Of a DNA stretch of 60,000 bases, positions 36,376 through 45,737 are shown one piece after another. The DNA lies in the NCBI RefSeq assembly GCF_030272615.1, contig NC_081412.1:695216083-695276082 (forward strand). Direction: 5' to 3'. The DNA comes from Cryptomeria japonica (lineage: Eukaryota; Streptophyta; Pinopsida; Cupressales; Cupressaceae). The position numbers and the translations under genes were made by a program. Position 1 is the first letter of the stretch, and every line of letters starts with the position of its first letter. The notes beneath the pieces were generated by a model. That model was not told the origin of the DNA. It saw nothing but the letters and a program-made list of their open reading frames with translations, and ran no database searches.

Positions 36376-36401
36376 TTCACCAAATAGCAGAGCAGATTTT
36401 T

Positions 36402-36419
36402 AATGATAGATGATGTCTT
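36402..36419. repeat. LINE target-site duplication, right copy
   Basis: AATGATAGATGATGTCTT, identical to 28542-28559. Confidence 0.95.
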
Positions 36420-39400
36420 AACTATGGCATCAATGTGGATCTTAATTCCCTTGAATGCCAATTAGTTGTCACTAGGACTATAGACTACTTGCAAAATATG
36501 TTTTGCCATATCCTCTTTTGAATAAACATGTATGCTCTTCTCAAAGTGCCCTTTGATTTTCATATAAATTACTCTCAGACTTTCATTCAATTCAAACCAT
36601 TCCCACAACTTGTCACTCCTCTGCATTATTTGCCGCCAAATGTTTTCTTGTATATACTTTGTTGTATTTTTCATATTATCTTTCCATCTACCCTCAAAAG
36701 TTTTTATTTTATCATTTGCATTGTGCAGGTCTTCTTTCATTTGTGCACATTTTTTCTTTCTTCCTCTACTTCCTCTTGCAAATGTTTTTCTTTTTCCTTC
36801 CCATGATCTAATAGGTCCTGTAATTTTCTCATTTCGATCGCAGCAGACTCATAACTTTTGTATAATTTTTGAAAACTGACTTTTTCCTCATCAATGTTTT
36901 TACTGCTTTTAGCCTTTTTTTCTGTCAGGTCCTTCAATTCTGTATCCATCTTCTTTTGCTCTGCAATTTCTACTGCAGAGCCCAAATTTTTTATCCTTTT
37001 CTATAAATCATTGCACTTGCTATCTGCTGCTTTCCTCCTTGATTTTTTCATTTGCCAGGTCTTCCAATAACTTTTCTATTTGTTTCTCCAGTTTATTTTT
37101 TTTTCTCTCCACCTTTAGCAGTGAAGTGTAGACCACTTTGTTAGTCCTTTTTGACACACTAATTTTGTCAACATTATGTACTTTGGAAAAATCCATTTGG
37201 AGGGTGCTAAATTGAAATTCAGAGGGATCTATCTAACTATGTGGTGGATTTTTATCTTTAGTTGGGGTCGAGGGCATAATAACCATGAACTCCATCATAT
37301 CTTTCTATGGGTCATATGTTGGAAATACCCTGTTCCTTGCAGGCTCTTCGTTTAAAACTTTAGTCAAGGACACCCTATGAAATGCTTCTTTTTTCTTTAT
37401 TTTCTTTTGTTGTGTGTTCATATTTTTCATAGTAATCATGATATTGAAAATTTGGGCTTGCTGAAGTAATTGAATGTTTGAAAGGTGACATAGGAATACC
37501 AGAGGCTCGAGTTCCACTTATTCTTGTGGTTTTAACCAATGCTTGACTAGGATTACCAACAACAATTCCTGATACTGTCCCACTCCCACTGACACTTTCA
37601 TGTGCAGTTTTCATAATCTTTTTAGCTGTGTGATTTGAAGCTACAAATGATTGTTTTGTAGTGTCAGTGGCACTTGATATAGAATTCTGAATAGTATTAG
37701 TATCTACCACTAGTGGCCTCTTGCAAGAGACATTTTGTTGTAGCCCTTGTCCAACAACTAGACAACTAGTATCAGTAGTACTAGTAGTACCCATGCCAAC
37801 CCCACCAATCACAACATCACTTGACTGAACAATAATGGGAATAATATCCCTAGATTCCCCACCTGTGGTAGTGGCACTTGATTCACCACCAATGGGAATA
37901 CCATGATGTGGTGGTGATTATGGATTTGAACCTGAAACAAATGTAGTTGGACCCTGAGGGTAATGAGTAGTACCTATCCGTGATGAATCTGAAGAATCAA
38001 GTCCAATGACTGGTTTAACAGGTGCTTTTAATTTTGACCTTGGTGGAAGTTGTACCTAAAGTGGATACCAAATGCTCTCTCCTTTGGCACCTAGACCACC
38101 ACCTTCAAAACCCATTTTTTCCATAATGCTTTCCCCTTTGCTATATTTTTCTTTCATGGACTCATGGACTACACCTCATATTTTAGGGACTGTAGTAGTT
38201 GTTGGAATGGGCTCAACCTCATACTCATCATCATCTTCACTCCTGTCTTGTACTATTGTGGGATGCTCCTTATTCCACAATTTGCTGAACTCTCCATCGT
38301 CGTCGATGGTCTCAAATTCTGCACTGGTCTTTGGTTCACTGAGATTCTTCCTCATAGTCCAAAAATCATTTATTTTGGTTTGAGTCCAAAAAATCTCTTT
38401 ACATTCTTGCAGAATTGATTTGGGAATATATTTCTTAGATGGATTAGTAGATTTTAGGTAGAAATTGTAGGACCTCCTATTTTGAATGCCCTGACCCTCC
38501 TCTATTGTCCTCTATGTGTGCAATGCCATAATTTGTGATGAAATTTCTTCTGTTGAAATGTTATTGTCAGCAACAACTTTCTCCATCTCTTTTTTAACCT
38601 CATCCCAGGAGTCCATGTTTCTAAGATTTTCTAGCAATGGTTTACTTTCATGTTGACATAACGCTAAAGAGTTCCCATTTTTATTAAGTCTTTCTTGAAA
38701 TACACCGATTGGATCATACTACCAGAGACCCTCATCAGCAAAGTTAAAAATTGTCAAAAAATCATGTGCCACATTGACTGCTTTTCTCTCAAATGTGAAC
38801 CCTCCACATGAGAAAGGCAAGGAAGGAAATATGCTCTTCTTTTGCTGACCATGGAAGTGCCTATCTATGCTCTCCAATTGTCGTACATACTCCAATGCAA
38901 ATACCATCTCTGTCACATGTATTGGAAGTCTGTATGGTTTTACTGCCAATCCGTAAAACCTTAACACAGTGAATTCTTCCATAAAGAGCCAGTCAACCAA
39001 TTATATTTGACTTTCGAGTCGAATGCAATCTCTACAAGACACATGCAACCTAGGCATTGGAGTGCTTGTAATTTCATTATACATTGGTGCCAAAAAGAAT
39101 TCTACAAAATGGTTGTAGTTCTTTCTGTTATCATGCATCCTTATCTTTGGTGTCCATTCATATATTGGACACTTTGTTCTCTTCCCAGTCTTCTCATCAA
39201 TCTTATAGTTCACAATTTGAAGCTTGTTGGTCTCAAATATTGCACGATACTTGGATAGAAGGAGATAGCATAAGTAGGATGAGAACCTAAATGTCTTATA
39301 GGAGCCTTTTTTGATCATTAGTAATTGTTTTTGCATGGATTTAACAATGTGCTCTATAAAATTTTATCTTATTCGCTGACCTACACAATGGATATTATAA

Positions 39401-40082
39401 ATCATTTCAAGAAGGTTTGCACCCACTTCCCTATTATTTTCCAATCCTAGGCAAAACAATAACAAGGAAATAGCATCCCCAACCCATGGAACAAAAATGT
39501 TAGAATCATAAGGAGGCTTATGATTCTGATCCAACACAATACCAGTACCACTCTTTATTGGAGCTTTGATAAATTAATCTCTGCGACTTGGATCAAGACT
39601 CTCATAATTCCCTGCCAGCTTTCCAAGGTCAATTTGGACGTTTGAGTTTTGAGTTCAAATCCTAGGTTCAACAAATGAGCAAATTCTCCCTCGTTTATGG
39701 ATAGAATTTCCTCTTTTGTATTTTTATTGACAATTGCTTTTTTATCTTCATCATAATTTTCAACACAGACCATGACAAAATCAGGGCAAGGGAATACTTC
39801 AGGTAACACCATGCTTCCCAATCCAGCATCCCACGATGCGATTTTATATGTTCCTTGTTGTAACATTGGGTTGAATACAGTAAATTTTTCCCTACATGCA
39901 TCTACCACCTTACTAGACAATGCATATCTAATATCTATGATATGCTTTTCACCATGGATAGTAGGGTCATACATATCATGGTATTCATCAGTGAAACCTA
40001 GTGTTTTAACTAGTTCGGTTAGGTAAAAAAAAATTTTCACTTGGCTTCCTGTTGAACTACTGCTTCCCATTTTCCCCATCAC
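36420..40082 (-). pseudogene. hAT-borne minus-strand gene with G-patch and coiled coils
   Basis: Start at ATG 40082 ('MMGKMGSSSSTGSQVKIFF'). I do not recognise the family. Order: a conserved-looking N-terminal region of about 500 residues in several frames (40082-38460; 'EYHDMYDPTIHGEKHIIDI', 'WDAGLGSMVLPEVFPCPDF', 'TGKRTKCPIYEW', 'FTVLRFYGLAVKPYRLP'); an acidic stretch (SEDDDEYEVEP, about 38212-38250); a G-patch (about 38160-38040, 'IMEKMGFEGGGLGAKGES'); a Ser/Thr/Gly-rich segment (37812-37375); and long Lys/Glu-rich coiled coils (about 37140-36462). The gene continues beyond the LINE to about 28133, giving roughly 4.07 kb without the LINE. It has multiple stops and frameshifts. It converges on the transposase, an arrangement like mudrA/mudrB of MuDR. 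A role in transposition or RNA handling is inference. Confidence 0.6.
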
Positions 40083-40505
40083 TATTATTGTTAATAATTC
40101 AAAATAATGCTAGATTAAAACCTGAAAATGCTAACCCTCAAATTGGACCACGAGTTTAAAACAAAGCAAAAAGGCGGGATGTAGGTGTTGTAGATTTTAC
40201 CCAGAATTCATATTTCACTAGATTGGCGTAGACAGTCTCTGTTGCAACTTGCATTCCTCAATCTCGTAGTTGTTTTTGAGTCTCCCTCGATTTACAGGTT
40301 TGTCCATGAAATGAAATACAATTATGAATTATGAGTCTCTTATTTTGAAAACTCTAAAAAGTACAAAAGTAATACCTAAAGGGCAAAATATCTAGAATCA
40401 TTTTGTAATTTTATTAATTATTATTAATAACTATGCCATGCCGAAGGACAAAACATTCATTACTTCAGTATAAATTCTGAGGACATTAAATTTAAAACGT
40501 TTCAA
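40083..40505. promoter_or_regulatory. upstream region of the hAT G-patch gene
   Basis: This is the only stretch between the ATG at 40082 and the tandem array, so the promoter or 5' UTR should be here. No convincing TATA box was found on the minus strand. No gene is present. Confidence 0.3.
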
Positions 40506-41708
40506 TTCTGGGCAAAGTTCTCACAAATGTGTTCACTTCCCACATTCAGGCCGAAATCCACCCTAAGCCATTGATCTTTGCTCATCCAACGGACGATGGT
40601 ACCTGTTGTCAGATGTTGTAGCCCATGGGTCCCATGACTTCTACCATTTTTTCTGGCATGTCACCATACTCGTGTCACTTTTCGGATCTATTTTTTAAAT
40701 CTATTTAATCATTTTAAACTTTCACCTGAAAAAGAGCTTTATAGACTTAATTATATTTAATTAAATTTAAAATGTTCAATTCCAGGCTAAGTTATCACAA
40801 ATGTGTTCACTTCCCACATTCGGGCCGAAATCCACCCTAAGTTGTTTATCTTTGATCATCCAATGGACGATTCTACCTATTGTCAGATGTTGTGGGTCCC
40901 ATGACTTCTGCCATTTTCTAGCATGCCACCATACTCATATCACTTTTCGGGTCTATTTTTTAAGTCTATTTAATCATTTTAAAATTCCGCCCGAAAAAGA
41001 GCTTTATAGACTTAATTATATTTAATTAAATTTAAAATGTAAAATTCTGGGCGAACTTCTCACAAATGTGTTCACTTCCCACATTTGGGCCGAAATCCAC
41101 CCTAAGTCGTTGATCTTTGCTCATCCAACGGACGATGGTACCTGTTGTTAGATGTCGTGGGTCCCATGACTTCTGCCATTTTTCTAGCACATCATCATAC
41201 TCTTGTCACTTTTTGGGTCTATTTTTTAAGTCTATTTAATCATTTTAAAATTCCACCCAAAAAAGAGCTTTATAGACTTAATTATATTTGATTAAATTTA
41301 AAATGTTGAATTCCGGGCAAAGTTCTCACAAATGTGTTCACTTCCCACATTTGGGCCGAAATCCACCCTAAGTCGTTTATCTTTGCTCATCCAACAGATG
41401 ATGGTACCTGTTGTCAGATGTCGTGGGTCCCATGACTTCTGCCATTTTTCTGGCACGTCACCATACTCGTGTCACTTTTCAGGTCTTTTTTTTAAGTCTA
41501 TTTAATCATTTTAAAATTCCACTCGAAGAAAAGCTTTATAGACTTAATTATATTTAATTAAATTTAAAATGTTAAATTCTGGGCAAAGTTCTCACAAATG
41601 TGTTTACTTCCCACATTTGGGTCGAAATCCACCCTAAGTCGTTGATCTTTTCTCATCCAATGGATGATGGTACCTGTTGAGTGTTGTTAGATGTCGTCGG
41701 TCCCATAA
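40506..41708. repeat. 266-bp tandem array, about 4.5 copies
   Basis: The unit starts 'ttctgggcaaagttctcac' at 40506, 40780, 41045, 41311 and 41577 (spacings 274, 265, 266, 266). Each holds 'cacttcccacattYgggccg', 'gtcccatgacttctgcc' and an AT-rich end ('agacttaattatatttaatt'). The last copy stops near 41708. It lies upstream of the G-patch gene, inside the hAT. The small ORF at 40801 belongs to the unit and is not a gene. Confidence 0.9.
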
Positions 41709-42590
41709 TAAGAGACATTTAAATATTAAAGATGTGCAATAGTTTGAGATAACTATTAAATCTACTGTTAATATTATTTGTAAAAATATGAAATTGAAAA
41801 ATAGTATAAAACATGAAACTTAGTTTCTAGAATAAAACAAATAACTAAATAAAAATATAAATTTTGATATACAATTTGAAAGGTAAAAGTTTAATATAAA
41901 AAAAGAAAACATTCAATATTAAATCTAAAATATTAATTTAAAGTTTAACAAAATTCTTTAAAAATATGTTTATGATATATAATATTAAAAAATAGTTTAA
42001 AAATATATATAAAAGTTCAACATAAATTTAGTTTAATATAAATTTTAATTTAATATAATTAAATTTAGTTTAATATAAGCATGTTGGAGTTTTAGTTTAA
42101 ATCTTAACTATATATTTATAAAATTATATTCAACCATAATCACTGTACAAATAATTAATGGAACGAACTGAATTATTTTATATATATATTAAATATAGAG
42201 GAAGAAGCATTACATAAAAAAGATCACAGTGTTAAATTTATTTCCATTGTTTAACAAATAATTGAAATAACATAGCTCATATACAAAAAGCATTTGAAAA
42301 CTTTAATTAATAAAAATAAAATAGAATTATAGAAAGCATTTTTATATCCATAACACTCTAAGAGGCAAACTGAAACAAACTGGAATTTGAAAAATTATCA
42401 TTAATATTTATGCTTTGGAAATTTACATTTTTTACGTTTGAGACTTGAGTCCCTCAGAAACTTAAAAGCCAAAATGAGTGAGCCACTGGCACTGAGCTTG
42501 TTAGGGTTCGAGGACATAGGCAAAAAAATTTACTAGGGGCCTAGGGGGTGGGCCTAGGGCATAGGTAGTGGAATTGTTTATAGTTTTTCC
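41709..42590. other. AT-rich region without genes
   Basis: Strongly AT-rich DNA with 'tttaatataa'-type words to about 42100, then ordinary AT-rich sequence. Near 42540-42560 a short palindromic GGGGCCTAGGGGGTGGGCC block stands out. No ORF is supported. Confidence 0.5.
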
Positions 42591-43170
42591 CTAAGAATTT
42601 GGCCCTCCTTCCATGTAGAATTCTTCAGACAACATAAGTTGAGAGAATTCTTCAAGCCACATGTAGTTTGGAAAGTCATCCAGGAGCAACAATTTTTGGA
42701 GGAAGTCCCTGCCAATTTGTGCCCATTTCCTGTGACATGTCAACTGCTCTGCATTCAGGTTCAGGAGATACGATTGCCTAGCCACTAACACTGTTTGGTC
42801 AGGGAGGAGAAATAAGCTTGGATAATTCACTCGCCCAAGGGATCCCCACCCCTACTTCTGCAAGGATGACAAGAGTAATGCCATCTCCAAGGAAGTCTTC
42901 CTTAAAAACTTTCCTCAACAACATCAGCATATCCACCTTGTCTCCTCCGAGGTCCAGAAGAGACGCTAAGAAGCGGGATGTAATGTCCATGTTAACACAG
43001 TACCTATTTTTGTTTCATAGAAACTCTCTGCCCAGCACCATCCATACAACCTCATTGGTGAATGACCCAACCTCCTTGTAGACTGATTGGAGGGTTGGGT
43101 CTCTAATAGAGCCTAGAAAGGCCCTCTGGTGCTCTACAGAAATGCTTCTCAAGCGAATGGGAGTGTCCAT
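42591..43170 (-). pseudogene. third hAT-borne gene, about 190 residues, unrecognised
   Basis: Start chosen at the internal ATG near 43170 ('MDTPIRLRSISVEHQRAFLG'). The frame is open except for one TGA (about 43012-43014, after 'WMVLGREFL') down to a 1-base shift in a CTCCTCCC run near 42805, and then continues to a stop at 42591 ('LPDQTVLVARQSYLL', 'NYMWLEEFSQLMLSEEFY'). The product is leucine-rich, alpha-helical in character and ends in acidic sequence. I recognise no domain. Only two lesions in about 190 codons indicate a once-real protein. It points the same way as the G-patch gene and towards it. Confidence 0.5.
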
Positions 43171-43305
43171 CTTGAGAAAATAGATTAACAAATTAAACAA
43201 CCTGAGCCTATAAACCTAAACCAGAGGAAGAATTTAAATACCATGAGCTCCGACGATTTATCTACCAAATGGCAAAGGCTAATTGAAGATGAAAGAAGCA
43301 GAGAT

Positions 43306-43317
43306 CATATATAAATA
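43306..43317 (-). promoter_or_regulatory. possible TATA box of the third gene
   Basis: On the minus strand the sequence reads CTATTTATATATG, about 140 bases upstream of the proposed ATG at 43170. A plus-strand reading (CATATATAAATAG) is equally TATA-like, so the direction is not certain. Confidence 0.4.
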
Positions 43318-43900
43318 GTTGAAGCTATTGATTGTAATAATTACTTCTTTAACCATATTAATTGTTATAATTTTTTTTAAATCTTTCGTATCTCTGCAAA
43401 TCTTTCCCATAAATGCACTATTGTGCGAAAATGGAAATAGCTATAAACCAATACCAAATTGGCAAGTATCACATTGGAAGTCATGGGGACAAAGTGGATT
43501 GCAATTAGTGAAAAGATATATATTAAATGAACAAAATTGTTGATCGTGATTCATGACATTTGATACGTGTCTATTGAATCCAATTCCATTCCAGGCACTT
43601 TCTGGTGAGCTATGTTCTCTTCTGAAAATTGGACCGAAATAAACTTCAGCCATTGATCTACGATCATCGAATGGTTTAAAATCATTGATAGATTTTACGT
43701 ATGTGTCACCCTTCACATGTCAAAGAGGTCGCGCTTATTGATACATCATGCAGATTCCAGACTCAATGTATTATGTGATGTGATGTACTGATGTGATGTG
43801 ATGTGCCTTTTCTATTAATGGCAATGAATTCATGAAATCACCGATAGATTATATATTTTTCCATAAATAACAAAATATTCGCCAAACAAATTAAATAATT
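43318..43900. other. non-coding region before the right hAT end
   Basis: No gene is supported. A short GATGT-type microrepeat occurs at about 43773-43806. 'cattgatctacgatcatc' near 43650 weakly echoes the 266-bp array. Confidence 0.45.
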
Positions 43901-44298
43901 TTCAAATGGTGGATAATAATTGCCAATACATTTAAATAATTTTCAAGCGGTGGATAAAAATTGCCAATACATTTAAATAATTTTCAAGTGATGGATAAAA
44001 ATCACCAATACATTTAAATAATTTTTCCTTCAGAGTAAAATTTTTCGTTCATACAATTATATATTTGTTCCCTTTGACAAAAATTATTCACCTCCCACAA
44101 TAAATATTTTCCCCATAGAACAAGGTATTATTCGCAAGAAATTTATGGAATTTTCATACCCTAGAAAAAAATTGCCAATACAAAATAATTTTTTTCTACA
44201 TTTACAAAAAAAAAACTCACCATCCATATGAAAATTTCCCCCTGAAAATAATGTCTGATTCGCCAGGATTTTACACAGTTTCCCGGGGGATGGTTTCT
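43901..44298. repeat. right subterminal region with tandem and TTCGCC/TTGCCAATAC motifs
   Basis: Three 41-bp units (43901-44023) of the form 'ttcaagYggtggataaaa' plus 'attgccaatacatttaaata'. TTCGCC-type motifs occur at 43878 and 44259, with TTGCCAATAC at 44172. TTCGCCAGGA at 44259 is identical to 20410-20419, and 'cggtgga' near 20315 matches the 41-bp unit. The two ends thus share binding-site-like words in direct orientation. Confidence 0.6.
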
Positions 44299-44312
44299 TA
44301 AAGTTATCCTTG
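44299..44312 (-). repeat. right terminal inverted repeat of the hAT
   Basis: The complement reads CAAGGATAACTTTA, 12/14 identical to the left end. Confidence 0.85.
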
Positions 44313-44320
44313 GTTTTGTG
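44313..44320. repeat. right target-site duplication of the hAT
   Basis: GTTTTGTG, identical to 20107-20114. Confidence 0.9.
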
Positions 44321-44399
44321 AAAAGTGAAAAGGTAGGAGAGTATGCTCTCATCTAGCTAGACGATCAGAAATCCAGACCCTCCAAGTTTTTCATGTTTG
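44321..44399 (+). other. element A leader resuming after the hAT
   Basis: This short segment joins the leader left of 20114 to the conserved block. It includes the small hairpin GAGAGTATGCTCTC at about 44337-44350. Confidence 0.5.
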
Positions 44400-44950
44400 T
44401 TGCATGCTTACCCTCAGTGGGCCTGCCCTCCCAACTTTCTCTTTGAGAAGGTAGGAGGGGAATGACCCAAGTGAGTACACCCGGACCTGGGGTTCCCATC
44501 TCACTATAATAAATAGGCCACTGATGATGAAAGGGTCAATGGTTGGGGTTATATGAGAGTTCACTCTCACATTGGGTGCTTAGTAGGATCCTAGAGATCT
44601 CAATCATGCTTGCGTGACTACTAAGTTCTTGGTGCTTTGTTGGGCTATAGGCCTCAATTACGCTTGCGCAACTATGAAGGGTAGCTTCTAATGGGAAGCC
44701 ATATTAAACACCTTGTGCATAGTGGCCAAAAACCTTCTAGTCATTGGTGCAGGAGGTCGGACCTCCGAAGCCGCCCATATTTTAGCAGCCCTTAGTAGAG
44801 ACACAAAGTTTGCCATGAGGATTTTTCATGGGAATTGATGCTTGGCTGCCCCAAAGAAGTGAGTGTCATGGAGGGGAGCTAGTGGGGTCAAGCATCTAAG
44901 TGTCCGCTTTAGGTAAGCGTAGCTGGGAAACCAATTGGGATCCATTGACT
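44400..44950 (+). other. conserved leader block of element A
   Basis: It matches the E1 block at 12416-12960, most clearly at 44733-44925 ('ggaggtcggacct', 'cttagtagagacacaaagt', 'gatgcttggctgcc', 'gagctagtggggtcaagca'). A TATA-like ACTATAATAAATAGG lies at 44503. Confidence 0.6.
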
Positions 44951-45244
44951 ATTGTCTTTTCTCGCCATAGGATATGTTGTGAAGGAGCATGAGTGTCTTT
45001 TGAGTATAACTTCTTTTTACCATTGTGTTTTATTTACTTGACATCTCTTGCCAAGTCCACCCCCCACAACCAATAAATCATCCCTCTTTCCAAATTCCAT
45101 CTTGTCATCCTCAAAACTTTAATCCATTTCTATCTATCCAAGAAATTCTCCAATCCATAATCCACTTTCATCAATTCAACCAATATTTTTATCCAAATCC
45201 CCTTTATTCTTCCTTTTATCTATCCGATCTTCCATAGTCATTCT

Positions 45245-45600
45245 CCCACCAATCCAATCAAATCTCCAAAATTCCAATCAAATAAATCCATCCATCTTCC
45301 TAATCCGGTTATCCAATCCAATCCAATCAAACCAAGTCCTAATTCAAGGACTAATCCAATCCAATCCAATCAAATCAAATCCAACCTAATCCAATCCAAT
45401 CCAATCTAATCCAATCCAATCCAATCCAATCCAATTCAATCCAATCCATTCAATCAATCAACCAACCCAATCCAATCAATTCCTAATCCAAGGACCATCC
45501 AAATCCAATCAAGTCCTAATCTAAGGACCATTCCAATCCAATCAAGTCCTAATCCAAGGACCAATCCAATCAAATAAATTCTAATCCAAATCAAAATCCA
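45245..45600. repeat. (AATCC)n pentanucleotide array
   Basis: Long runs of CCAAT/AATCC, broken by 'aagtcctaatccaaggac' words repeated at least four times. It lies in the A leader before the ORF. Confidence 0.9.
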
Positions 45601-45737
45601 ATCAAAATCTAATTAGATCTAATCCATCATCATTCTAATACAAGTCCTAATCCTCATCTTCATTTAACATCATCTTCATAATCTTTCCCCTCCAAAATAG
45701 ATTTCATCCAATTCCAATCTAATCCTTCACTCTCAAC

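Larger units (their letters stand above)
28560..36401 (-). mobile_element. full-length L1-type LINE, minus strand
   Basis: An exact 18-bp duplication bounds 7842 bases. The 3' end has a poly-A tail (the T-run from 28560), and the 5' end lies 26 bases before the ORF1 ATG, so this is not a 5'-truncated copy. Order from 5': ORF1 (36375-34723), ORF2 (34666-30452), then a 1.9-kb 3' region with an AT microsatellite. It inserted into the hAT minus-strand gene in the same orientation. Confidence 0.95.
20115..44312. mobile_element. giant composite hAT DNA transposon
   Basis: Termini CAAAGATTACTTTA (20115-20128) and, on the opposite strand at the right end, CAAGGATAACTTTA (44312-44299) match at 12 of 14 positions, and identical GTTTTGTG copies flank them. 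The transposase inside has DUF4371/hAT dimerisation features, consistent with an 8-bp duplication. Total span is 24198 bases; removing the LTR insertion (with its 5-bp duplication) and the LINE (with its 18-bp duplication) leaves about 12.9 kb. Cargo: transposase on plus, a G-patch/coiled-coil gene convergent on minus, a third small gene on minus and a 266-bp array. It lies within the leader of element A. All genes are broken, so it is immobile unless helped in trans. Confidence 0.85.

Noticed and set aside
43319-43543. Plus-strand ORF at 43319 as a gene using the TATATAAATAG sequence
   Set aside because: The ORF lies only a few bases after the TATA-like sequence, too close for a normal transcription start, and has no recognisable domain.
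20070-44365. ATCTAATTAGA (about 20069-20079) and ATCTAGCTAGA (about 44351-44361) as the hAT target duplication
   Set aside because: They match at only 9 of 11 bases and have no adjoining terminal inverted repeats. The GTTTTGTG pair is exact and abuts 12/14 inverted repeats.
45245-45600. CCAAT repeats as a promoter with many CCAAT boxes
   Set aside because: The array is far inside the element leader with no TATA box in register; simple-sequence expansion explains it.
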